Shown piece by piece: positions 8,378-15,930 of a DNA stretch of 64,000 nt. Source of the stretch: Kribbella antiqua (GTDB taxonomy: Bacteria; Actinomycetota; Actinomycetes; Propionibacteriales; Kribbellaceae); contig NZ_SLWR01000003.1 of assembly GCF_004345665.1 (NCBI RefSeq), positions 434,001-498,000 on the forward strand. The letters are read 5' to 3'. Both the position numbers and the translations under genes were made by a program. Position 1 is the stretch's first letter. The number at the start of each line of letters is the position of its first letter. The notes under the pieces are model-generated. The model worked only from the letters and a program-made list of their open reading frames with translations. It was not told the DNA's origin and searched no databases.

Positions 8378-9316
8378 ATGAGTCTGACATCGGTTCAGAG
8401 CCGACCCGCTGCCGTCAAGAAGGCTCCGACTGGGTCCACGCGTCGTACTTCATTGACGCATCCACCTCGCACCGGCCTGCTACTGGTGACGCCGGCCGTG
8501 CTCTTCGTCGCCGTTTTCGTACTCGTTCCACTCGGCTTCGCGCTGGTGATCTCGCTGACCAACTGGCCGCTGATCGGAACGGTCAAGTTCACCGGGCTCA
8601 AGAACTACACCGCGATCGTCTCCGACGCGGCGTTCGCGAAGTCGGTCCTCTACACCCTGCTCTACACAGTCATCGTGACCGTGCCGATCCTGGTGCTCGG
8701 CTACACCCTGGCAGTCTTGGTACGACGCAAGCGACGCGGCTCCACGCTGTTGCGAACGGTCTTCTTCCTGCCGTTCGTGGTCGGCCTGTCGACGCTGAGC
8801 TTCGTCACCGTGCTCGAAGCCCAACCCGACAGTGGCGCGATCAACATCATCCTCCGCCGGCTCGGTATCACCGACGGTACGACGGCCTGGCTGGTGGACG
8901 GGCCGCTCGCCACCGGCCTGATCTGCGTGCTGGTGATCTGGGGTGTCTCCGGCCTGACCATGATGCTGCTGATGGCCGGCATGCAGGCGATCCCCCGCGA
9001 GTACTACGAGTCGTCCGAACTGGACGGGGCCGGCTGGTGGCGGCAGGAATGGGAGATCACCATTCCCGTGCTGCGCCCGACGATCGCGATGTCGGTGATC
9101 ATCTCGGTGGTCGGCTCGCTGCTCGCGTTCACCCAGTTCTACATCCTGACCCGCGGCGGTCCGGGTACGGACACCACCACGGTCGTCCAGTACATCTACA
9201 ACCGCGCGTTCGTCCAGCTGCAGCTCGGCGCCGCGACCGCGCTCTCGATCGTGCTGGTCGTCGTGGTCGGGCTGGTCACCGCGGCCCAGTTCTGGCTGCT
9301 CCGGGAGAGGGACTGA
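8378..9316 (+). CDS. carbohydrate ABC transporter permease (MalF-like)
   Basis: 312 residues from the ATG at 8378. Six membrane segments can be followed, from LLLVTPAVLFVAVFVLVPLG near residue 36 to SIVLVVVVGLVTAAQFWLL at the end. The ATPase-coupling EAA loop is visible as EYYESSELDGAGWWRQEW. It belongs to the CUT1 family of sugar permeases and should form the channel with the next gene product. Its start lies in the stem at the end of the MIRU-like element. No ATP-binding subunit is encoded here, so it probably shares a multi-purpose MsiK/UgpC-type ATPase from elsewhere. Confidence 0.9.
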   Translation: MSLTSVQSRPAAVKKAPTGSTRRTSLTHPPRTGLLLVTPAVLFVAVFVLVPLGFALVISLTNWPLIGTVKFTGLKNYTAIVSDAAFAKSVLYTLLYTVIVTVPILVLGYTLAVLVRRKRRGSTLLRTVFFLPFVVGLSTLSFVTVLEAQPDSGAINIILRRLGITDGTTAWLVDGPLATGLICVLVIWGVSGLTMMLLMAGMQAIPREYYESSELDGAGWWRQEWEITIPVLRPTIAMSVIISVVGSLLAFTQFYILTRGGPGTDTTTVVQYIYNRAFVQLQLGAATALSIVLVVVVGLVTAAQFWLLRERD

Positions 9317-9318
9317 CG

Positions 9319-10149
9319 ATGAGGCTCAAGAACATCCTGTATGTCGTCGGCGGTGGCGGTGCCTTCCTGGTCTTCGCCGTACCGTTGCTGTGGGCACTGT
9401 TCCGGTCGGTGCAGCCGAACGACGTGATCGTCGCGGCACCGGACCGGGCGACCTTCTTCCACCTGACCTGGGACAACTTCCGGACCCTGATCGAGGGACC
9501 GGGCAACCTGATCCGGGCCGTCGGCAACAGTCTGGTCGTTGCCCTGAGCACCGCCGCACTGACCGCCGGACTTGCGACCCTGGCCGGGTACGGGTTCGCC
9601 AGGTTCCGGTTCCGGAGCGGGCCGCTGCTGTTCGCGCTGGTGGTGGTATCGATGATGATCCCGTTCCAGGCGATCCTCACGCCGCTCTACCTGGAGATGA
9701 ACGTCCTGCGGCTGACCGACAGCTTGTTCGGACTGGTGCTGTTCTACACCACGGTCAACCTGCCGTTCGGCGTGTTCGTGATGCGGAACTCCTTCGCATC
9801 GGTCCCGGTCGAACTCGAGGACTCGGCCCACGTCGACGGCTGCGGCACCCTACGAATGATCGGCTCGGTCTTACGCCCCCTGGTCACCCCAGGCGCCGCG
9901 ACGGTCGCTTTGTATGCATTCCTCACAGCCTGGACCGAGTTCCTCGGCGCCCTGACCTTCCTGACCAAGGACGAGCTCTACACCCTCCCGGTAGCCCTGG
10001 TAAACGTCCAAGCCGGCGCCTACGGCGAAGTCAACTTCGGCTCGCTCGTCGCCGGCTCAGTCATCGCAATGATCCCCTGCGTAGTCCTGTACGTCGGCCT
10101 CCAACGCTTCTACGTAACCGGCCTAGCCTCAGGAGCCGTCAAAGGCTGA
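9319..10149 (+). CDS. carbohydrate ABC transporter permease (MalG-like)
   Basis: 276 residues, starting 2 bp after the previous stop, so translation is coupled. Six membrane segments are visible (for example ILYVVGGGGAFLVFAVPLLW near the N-terminus and LFALVVVSMMIPFQAIL). The coupling loop is VELEDSAHVDGCGTLRMIG. It ends with GLASGAVKG, typical of CUT1 MalG-type permeases. It is the last gene of the arabinofuranoside operon, followed by a hairpin. The family is certain; the substrate is inferred from GH127. Confidence 0.9.
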   Translation: MRLKNILYVVGGGGAFLVFAVPLLWALFRSVQPNDVIVAAPDRATFFHLTWDNFRTLIEGPGNLIRAVGNSLVVALSTAALTAGLATLAGYGFARFRFRSGPLLFALVVVSMMIPFQAILTPLYLEMNVLRLTDSLFGLVLFYTTVNLPFGVFVMRNSFASVPVELEDSAHVDGCGTLRMIGSVLRPLVTPGAATVALYAFLTAWTEFLGALTFLTKDELYTLPVALVNVQAGAYGEVNFGSLVAGSVIAMIPCVVLYVGLQRFYVTGLASGAVKG

Positions 10150-10269
10150 TCACTCCTTCCCACACGCCCGCCGGGGCGTGGTTGGGGGCGATCGCCGGCA
10201 CTTGAACGAAGGTGGTCGTCAGGCCGAGATCGTGGAGTTGTGCCAGCGGGGTCACCGACCGGTGGGCGA
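10139..10269 (-). pseudogene. C-terminal remnant of an unidentified protein
   Basis: On the minus strand the frame ending at the TGA at 10139 encodes a protein-like tail (LAQLHDLGLTTTFVQVPA then IAPNHAPAGVWEGVISL) with high third-position GC. It has no start codon in context upstream and is cut off near the phosphotransferase gene. It overlaps the permease stop by 11 bp. I do not recognise the parent family. It could also be chance coding-like sequence. Confidence 0.3.
10163..10180. terminator. hairpin after the arabinofuranoside operon
   Basis: CACGCCC and GGGCGTG flank a 4-base loop, 13 bp after the permease stop. There is no U-run, so it is a weak intrinsic terminator at most. Confidence 0.35.
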
Positions 10270-10329
10270 GACCGCAGCCCCGGCTAATACAAGGGACAGA
10301 ACACGATCGCGAATGTAGCGTGGCCCGTC

Positions 10330-11196
10330 ATGGAGATGTCTGACGTCACGCGTGCGATCGCGGCTGCGACTTCGGTCGCCGCATCGCTCGACCTGCCGGC
10401 CACCGACGCAATCGTTCTCCACAACTCGAACAAGCTGGCGCTGCGGCTGACGCCATGCGAGGTGTTTGCCCGGGTCGCCCCTTTGGGGAAAGAGGTTGCA
10501 CAGTTCGAAGTCGAGCTCGCTCAACGGCTCGCCGAGGTCGGATCACCGGTGGGCGCCTTGGAACCTCGAGTGGACCCGCTTGTGTACGCGCGCGATGGCT
10601 TCGCAGTGACGCTGTGGATCTACTACGAGCCCGTGACACCTCACGTCTCACCAGCCGACTACGCCAAGGCGCTGGAGCAGCTGCACGCCGGCATGCGCAA
10701 GGTTGATGTGGCGAGCCCACGGTTCACGGATCGAATCGCGGAGGCAGAAGAAATCGTTGCCAACCCGGATCTCTCGCCGGAGCTTGCCGACGCAGACCGC
10801 GTGTTCCTCAGCAGCAGACTAGGAAGCCTGCGACCGGCGATCGACGACCGCGGCGCCGAGGAGCAGCTGCTCCACGGCGAGCCGCATCCAGGCAATGTGC
10901 TCAGCACGAAGAACGGCCCGTTGTTCATCGACTTCGAGACGTGCTGCCGTGGACCCGTCGAGTTCGATCTCGCCCATGTTCCCGAGGCGGTCTGCGAGCA
11001 CTACCAGGGCGTTGACCAAGGACTGCTGGACGAGTGCCGGCAGCTAGTTCTCGCGATGGTCGCAGCGTGGCGTTGGGACGTTGGCGACCAGTTTCCGAAC
11101 GGGAGGCGATTCGGAGACGAACTCCTGCGCTCACTGCGCGAGGGTCCTCCTTGGCCGACACTCGACATGATGGCCAGCCGACTGGATGGTCCGTAG
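10330..11196 (+). CDS. APH-family phosphotransferase
   Basis: 288 residues with a protein-kinase-like aminoglycoside/choline phosphotransferase fold. The catalytic loop reads LLHGEPHPGNVL, where the usual HGD is HGE, a change also common in actinobacterial members, and the metal-binding IDFE follows in LFIDFETCCRG. The N-terminal lobe is short and the ATP lysine is not obvious. It might phosphorylate an antibiotic or a small metabolite; neither the substrate nor a resistance role can be read from sequence. It is a single gene, 9 bp ahead of the patatin-like gene. An alternative ATG lies two codons later. Confidence 0.75.
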   Translation: MEMSDVTRAIAAATSVAASLDLPATDAIVLHNSNKLALRLTPCEVFARVAPLGKEVAQFEVELAQRLAEVGSPVGALEPRVDPLVYARDGFAVTLWIYYEPVTPHVSPADYAKALEQLHAGMRKVDVASPRFTDRIAEAEEIVANPDLSPELADADRVFLSSRLGSLRPAIDDRGAEEQLLHGEPHPGNVLSTKNGPLFIDFETCCRGPVEFDLAHVPEAVCEHYQGVDQGLLDECRQLVLAMVAAWRWDVGDQFPNGRRFGDELLRSLREGPPWPTLDMMASRLDGP

Positions 11197-11205
11197 GACC
11201 AAGAA

Positions 11206-12207
11206 ATGTCGCGGTTTCACGAATCGCTCCCGTCGACCGGGGGCGAAGCCCGATCCCCGCTTGACTCGGTACGGCGTACGTCGTACCCGCAAGTGGACCG
11301 CAACCTTGCTCTGGTAGTCGGTGCTGGTGGGGCTGCCGGAAACGCGTGGGCGATCGGTGTCATCGCGGGCCTGGCCGAAGCTGGGCTCGATCTGACAGAG
11401 GCCGCCGATCTGATGGTCGGCACTTCGTCCGGTGCCACCGTGGCAGCCTGGGTGCGCAGCGGTATACCGCCTGCCGAACTGTTGGCCTCGGTGCTGTCCG
11501 AGCCGGTTCAACCGGTCGGGCAGAAGCGAGAACGGCCGCCGTCACCGGCGATGGCCGCGGTGTTCGAGCGGATGCGTGCCATCGGCGCCGCCGCGACCTC
11601 GGCAGCCGATCTGCAACGTGCGATGGGCGCGTTCGGGTTGGAGAGCGACTCCACATTCGGGCCCGAGGCGGCGGAACAGCGGCGCGCAATGGTCGCCGCC
11701 AGGTTGCCTCGACATGTCTGGCCGGAGCGACCGATGATTCTGGTGGCTCTCGACGCGCGTACGGGCGAGTTGGCTGCATTCGACCGCGATTCCGGCGTCG
11801 ACCTGGTGGACGCGGTCATCGCGAGCACCGCTCTGCCCGGTGCAGGCCCCACACACAGCATCAACGGCACGCGATACATCAACGGTGGCGTGCGCTCCGC
11901 CGAAAACGCCGACCTTGCCACGGGGTACGCGAACGTCGTCGTACTCTCGCCGTTCGGCGGACGCAGCGGGCCACTACCGGAAGGCCAGTTCGAGGGCCTG
12001 CGCAGATTTCCGGGCGCGGACCTGCCAAGCCAGGTCGATGCCCTGCGCAACCAAGGCAGCCACGTCGAGGTGATCACACCGGACGCCGACTCCCGAACCG
12101 CAATGGGCACCAACCAGATGGACCCCGCGACCCGCATCCCCTCCGCCCACGCCGGCCGCACCCAAGGCAAACAGGAAGCGCGCCATTTGACACTCCTCTG
12201 GCGATGA
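11206..12207 (+). CDS. patatin-like phospholipase family protein with altered dyad
   Basis: 333 residues. The oxyanion loop GAGGAAGNAWAIG (about 39-51) and the nucleophile elbow GTSSG with Ser74 are intact. The second catalytic motif, normally DGG or DGA, reads YINGGV with Asn226 encoded by AAC. Patatin-type lipid acyl hydrolases use a Ser-Asp dyad, so activity may be reduced or lost. No signal peptide is seen. Function is unknown; related actinobacterial proteins are annotated only by fold. It starts 9 bp after the phosphotransferase gene and may be co-transcribed. Confidence 0.8.
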   Translation: MSRFHESLPSTGGEARSPLDSVRRTSYPQVDRNLALVVGAGGAAGNAWAIGVIAGLAEAGLDLTEAADLMVGTSSGATVAAWVRSGIPPAELLASVLSEPVQPVGQKRERPPSPAMAAVFERMRAIGAAATSAADLQRAMGAFGLESDSTFGPEAAEQRRAMVAARLPRHVWPERPMILVALDARTGELAAFDRDSGVDLVDAVIASTALPGAGPTHSINGTRYINGGVRSAENADLATGYANVVVLSPFGGRSGPLPEGQFEGLRRFPGADLPSQVDALRNQGSHVEVITPDADSRTAMGTNQMDPATRIPSAHAGRTQGKQEARHLTLLWR

Positions 12208-12344
12208 CGCCACCGCCCAGCGCCGGTTTGCATGGCTGCCCGGTGACCTGATCGGGGGTGGTCGCGGGCCAATCTCGCCGACCGGCGTGGGTGGTGGCAG
12301 GGATGCGCGCGGAGGTCAGGGCTCTGCACGCGCGCCCCTGCGGA

Positions 12345-12572
12345 TCAGGAGTCCAGCCACTCCTGGCCGGATGCTTCGCGGTGGTAGCCGCTGTGCCAGC
12401 CAAGTACGCACGGCTGCCCGGTGTCCGGGTTGGAACCGTCGCAGGGTTCGGTCCGCGAGGCCCTCAGTTCGGGCCAGGCCCGGTCGCCGGTTGGGCTGGT
12501 CGGTGTCTCGGTGTTCGTGCCGAAAGCTTGGCCTAGTCCGCTGTCCGGATCGACGATTCCCGCGTATCCCAC
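12345..12572 (-). CDS. small hypothetical protein divergent from an XRE regulator
   Basis: 75 residues from a GTG at 12572, giving MGYAGIVDPDSGLGQAFG at the N-terminus and HSGYHREASGQEWLDS at the C-terminus. Third codon positions are strongly GC-rich, which supports a real gene. There is no Shine-Dalgarno sequence, so the start may be leaderless. It diverges from the XRE-TPR regulator gene across a palindrome GTATCCC/GGGATAC. Many actinomycete XRE regulators are paired with a small partner protein (for example DUF397 proteins), but this sequence does not show the DUF397 pattern. I do not recognise the family. Confidence 0.5.
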   Translation of the reverse strand: MGYAGIVDPDSGLGQAFGTNTETPTSPTGDRAWPELRASRTEPCDGSNPDTGQPCVLGWHSGYHREASGQEWLDS

Positions 12573-12593
12573 CTGTTCGGGATGCAGGGATAC
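12564..12593. promoter_or_regulatory. palindrome in the divergent XRE/small-gene region
   Basis: GTATCCC (12564-12570) and GGGATAC (12587-12593) with a 16-bp spacer, inside the divergent control region. A candidate operator for the XRE protein encoded at 12619. Confidence 0.4.
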
Positions 12594-12618
12594 AACGGCA
12601 TGGGTGACACTGGGGCGC

Positions 12619-13779
12619 GTGAGCTTTGGGCGGCGCCTTCAGGAGTACCGGGACCACCGAGGATGGTCCCTGGCTGATCTTGCCAAGGCTACGCACTTCA
12701 GTCGGTCGTACCTGTCGAACATCGAGAACGGCCGCAAACAACCGACTGACGATCTGGCCCGGTGCTGCGATGAGGCGCTCAGGGCCAAGGGGGAGCTGAT
12801 CGCCGCCGCCCGGGACGATGTGACCGCCCGGCTCGACCGGCTGCCGTGGCAGACCGCCGAACTGGTCCAGCGGATGCAGGCCAGCGACACTAGCGCGCAG
12901 ACTCTGGATGCATTGCAGTCGACCATTGAAGAACTCTGCTGCCAGTACAACTACCGCGATGCTCTCGACCTTCGGCGGGAAGCCCACGACTGGCTGCAAC
13001 ACGTCGGCGGATTGCTGCGGCGTCCGGTTGGTCTGAAGGCGCACCGGGAACTGCTGGTGGCCGGCGGCTGGCTCGCGCTGCTGGCCGGATGCGTGGAATA
13101 CGACCTGGGTCTGCGTTCGGCGGCCGAATCCACACGTACGGCGGCTTTACAGCTCGGCCTGGAAGCCGGACATCCCGAGATCGCCGGCTGGGGACACGAG
13201 ATGACGGCATGGTTCGCGTTGACGCAGGGCCGGTTCCGTCAGGCCGTCGAAGCCGCTCAACGCGGTCAGGCGGTTGCCCAGACCTCCAGCGTCCATGTCC
13301 AGTTGATCGCCCAGGAAGCCAAGGCGAGAGCCCGGCTCGGTGAAGCCGGCCTGAGCACGTTGCTTGCCCAAGGCAAAGAGATGCTCGACCTGTTGCCGTA
13401 CCCAGATCGCCCGGACAACCATTTCAAGGTCGACCCCGCGAAGTGGGACTACTACGCGATGGACGTGCACCGGATCGCCGGAGACGACGAACTCGCAACG
13501 CAGTACGCCGCCACGGTCATCAACGACAACACGTCCCCGGACGGTACCGAACTCAGCCCGATGCGGATCGCCGAATCCCGGATCACCCTCGGCATCATGG
13601 CGGGGCGCGCAGGCGACCTGGAACAGGCCGTCGACCACGGCAAGACCGGACTCAAGAACGGCCGCCAAAGCAAACTCCACCTGCTGATGGTGGCGAGCGA
13701 ACTGGACCGGGAGCTCCAGCACCGTTTCCCGGGCGAAGGCCTCGTGACCGAATTCGAAGAGACGCTACACGCCGTCTGA
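12619..13779 (+). CDS. XRE-family regulator with TPR-like sensor domain
   Basis: 386 residues from the GTG at 12619, placed so that the protein begins directly with the helix-turn-helix (FGRRLQEYRDHRGWSLADLA, recognition helix near FSRSYLSNIENGRKQPT). The remaining 300 residues are alpha-helical repeats with TPR spacing (GRFRQAVEAAQRGQAVA, AGDLEQAVDHGKTGLKN). This architecture is typical of actinomycete cytosolic regulators that sense a peptide or partner protein. A small gene is divergent from it, and a palindrome lies between them. Its target and signal are unknown. Confidence 0.8.
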   Translation: MSFGRRLQEYRDHRGWSLADLAKATHFSRSYLSNIENGRKQPTDDLARCCDEALRAKGELIAAARDDVTARLDRLPWQTAELVQRMQASDTSAQTLDALQSTIEELCCQYNYRDALDLRREAHDWLQHVGGLLRRPVGLKAHRELLVAGGWLALLAGCVEYDLGLRSAAESTRTAALQLGLEAGHPEIAGWGHEMTAWFALTQGRFRQAVEAAQRGQAVAQTSSVHVQLIAQEAKARARLGEAGLSTLLAQGKEMLDLLPYPDRPDNHFKVDPAKWDYYAMDVHRIAGDDELATQYAATVINDNTSPDGTELSPMRIAESRITLGIMAGRAGDLEQAVDHGKTGLKNGRQSKLHLLMVASELDRELQHRFPGEGLVTEFEETLHAV

Positions 13780-13921
13780 ACAGTGTCTACATCGGCGACG
13801 GGAGCGAACTCGCCTGAACGACCAACTGCTGCCGTACGCCTAGGGATGCCCCCGTCGCTGCTGTCCTGACTGTTCCGCGAGCACGCGAGGGACGAGCGGG
13901 CGTGGTGGCGCGTGGGAGGGA

Positions 13922-15121
13922 TTACAGGCTGGGGCGGATTTCGTGGGCGGGGTGGGCGGCGGCGTGGCTGGCGGCGGCGGCTCGGCAGAGTTCCATCAGG
14001 TCGGCTTCGTTCTTGACCTGCTGCCGGGCGTCGGGGCCGAGCGCGATGATGTGGTCGCGGGCTTCCAGGAGTCGGCGGAAGATGCGTTCGCGTTCGCCGG
14101 CGTCGGCGGTGTACTCGGAGTCGAGGTAGGCGGCGGCGTCGCGGCGGATGTTCGCCATCGCGGTCTGCGTGCGGCCGCGCGTACTGAACAGGGACGCGAG
14201 GATCGTGATCAGCAGGACGACGAGGATGACCACCAGGGACAGGCCGGTGCTGATCTCGACCACCTCGACGTGGTCGCCGCCATTGACGAACGGCAGGTTG
14301 TTCTCGTGCAGTGCGTGCAGGATCAGCTTCGCGCCGATGAAGGCGAGGATCGCGGCCAGCCCGAAGGACAGGTAGATGAGCCGGTCCAGCAGCCCGTCGA
14401 GCAGGAAGTACAGCTGCCGCAGGCCGAGCAGGCTGAACGCGGTCGCGGTGAACACGACGAACACGTTCTGGGTCAGGCCGAAGATCGCCGGGATCGAGTC
14501 CAGCGCGAACATCAGGTCGGTACCGCCGATGGCGATCATCACCAGCACCATCGGCGTCATCAGCCGGCGTCCGTCGACGACAGTGAAGAGCCGGTCGCCG
14601 TCGAAGTCCTCAGCGGTCCGGAACAGCCGCCGGGCCAGCCGGACCACGATGTTCTGCGCCGAGTGCGACTCCTCGGTCTGCGGCTTGAGCATGTTCCCGG
14701 CCGTGAGCAGCAGCGCGATGCCGAACAGGTAGAAGACCCATGAGAACGTGTTCAGCAGGGCCGAGCCGAGGAAGATGAACCCGGCCCGGGCGATCAGCGA
14801 GACGACGATGCCGACGAGCAGCACCTTCTGCTGGTTCTCCCGCGGCACCCGGAAGCTGGTCATGATGATCAGGAACACGAACAGGTTGTCGACCGACAGC
14901 GCCTTCTCGGTGATGTACCCGGCGAAGTACTCCGAGCCCATCGCCGCACCGCCGAAAATCAGCGTCAGTACGCCGAACAGCAGCGCGATCCCGACGTACA
15001 GCGCGGACCAGATCGAGGCCTCCCGCAACGTCGGCACATGCGCGGACCGGACATGGAAGAAGTAGTCGAACGCGAGCAGCCCGAGAATCAGGGCCAGCGT
15101 CAGAATCCACACCAAGGTCAT
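13922..15121 (-). CDS. TerC/Alx family integral membrane protein
   Basis: 399 residues from the ATG at 15121; 37 further upstream codons look untranslated. About nine membrane helices follow, with the family acidic motifs ITEKALSVDNLFVF and GGTDLMFALDSIPAIFG, whose Asp and Glu residues probably bind metal. TerC/Alx proteins are linked to tellurite resistance, pH response and manganese export during protein metalation. A C-terminal cytosolic tail of about 80 residues is charged. It is divergent from a TetR gene; a long palindrome in the shared control region suggests TetR control. Confidence 0.88.
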   Translation of the reverse strand: MTLVWILTLALILGLLAFDYFFHVRSAHVPTLREASIWSALYVGIALLFGVLTLIFGGAAMGSEYFAGYITEKALSVDNLFVFLIIMTSFRVPRENQQKVLLVGIVVSLIARAGFIFLGSALLNTFSWVFYLFGIALLLTAGNMLKPQTEESHSAQNIVVRLARRLFRTAEDFDGDRLFTVVDGRRLMTPMVLVMIAIGGTDLMFALDSIPAIFGLTQNVFVVFTATAFSLLGLRQLYFLLDGLLDRLIYLSFGLAAILAFIGAKLILHALHENNLPFVNGGDHVEVVEISTGLSLVVILVVLLITILASLFSTRGRTQTAMANIRRDAAAYLDSEYTADAGERERIFRRLLEARDHIIALGPDARQQVKNEADLMELCRAAAASHAAAHPAHEIRPSL

Positions 15122-15193
15122 CTCAAGACTCCGATCGCGCGAGGCAAAGCTCCGACAACCCAACCACGCCGCCCTCCCGCCGAGCCACCAAAA

Positions 15194-15239
15194 GCAAAAC
15201 TTGCCTAAAAGGCATCTTTGCTCTTTAGGCAAGATTTGC
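15194..15239. promoter_or_regulatory. TetR operator between terC-like and tetR genes
   Basis: Two 16-bp arms (15194-15209 and 15224-15239) are reverse complements except for one position; the core is CTTGCCTAAA and TTTAGGCAAG with a 14-bp spacer. The right arm ends 13 bp before the tetR ATG, so binding should repress tetR and could act on the terC-like gene. Confidence 0.6.
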
Positions 15240-15252
15240 TACCGTCGACGGC

Positions 15253-15861
15253 ATGACCCAAGGGCTGCGGGAGCGGAAGAAGCAGGAGACCCGGATCGCG
15301 CTGAGCTGGGCGGCGGTCCGGCTCGCGGTCAAGCACGGTCTGGACAACGTGCGGATCGAGGACATCGCCGCAGAGGCCGGCGTCTCGCTCCGGACGTTCC
15401 GCAACTACTTCTCCAGTAAGGGTGAGGCGATCGCGGCCCGGCATGTCGATCGCACGCTGCGGATCGCCGACGAGTTACGCGCCCGGCCCGCGGATGAGCC
15501 GCTGTGGGTGGCGCTCCGGGCGGCGATCGAAGCTGGGTTCGCGCTCGGCGAGCAGGGTCACGGCGGGGTGCAGCCGCCGGATGATCAGTGGCTGGCGGGG
15601 GTAAGGCTGATGGTGACCGAGCCGTCGTTGCAGGGCGAACTGGCCAGAGCTCACGCGGCAGCCAGTGACGAACTGGCCGCCGCGATCGCGGACCGGACCG
15701 GGACGCAAGGGCTGTACCCCCGGCTCGTCGCCGAAGTCGTCGGGTCCGCGCTGGCAGTGGCGACGGCCGAGTGGCTCCGCGCTGACCCACCACGGCCGAT
15801 GGCCGACCTGCTGTCCGACGCCCTCGACCAGATCGCCGCCGGCCTCCCCGAACCCAACTAG
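15253..15861 (+). CDS. TetR family transcriptional regulator
   Basis: 202 residues. The N-terminal TetR helix-turn-helix is clear: NVRIEDIAAEAGVSLRTFRN followed by YFSSKGEAI. The C-terminal ligand domain is of the MftR-like type common in actinomycetes. A near-perfect palindrome lies directly upstream. The gene is followed by an FAD-dependent hydroxylase gene 69 bp downstream, with a short hairpin (CCCCGG/CCGGGG) between them. Probable local repressor of itself, the hydroxylase and possibly the divergent terC-like gene. Ligand unknown. Confidence 0.87.
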   Translation: MTQGLRERKKQETRIALSWAAVRLAVKHGLDNVRIEDIAAEAGVSLRTFRNYFSSKGEAIAARHVDRTLRIADELRARPADEPLWVALRAAIEAGFALGEQGHGGVQPPDDQWLAGVRLMVTEPSLQGELARAHAAASDELAAAIADRTGTQGLYPRLVAEVVGSALAVATAEWLRADPPRPMADLLSDALDQIAAGLPEPN

Positions 15862-15930
15862 AGCCAAATGCAGACACCCCGGCACCGCCCGGGGCGCTGC
15901 GTCACGCCCACTTTCGATTGGACAGGTCTT

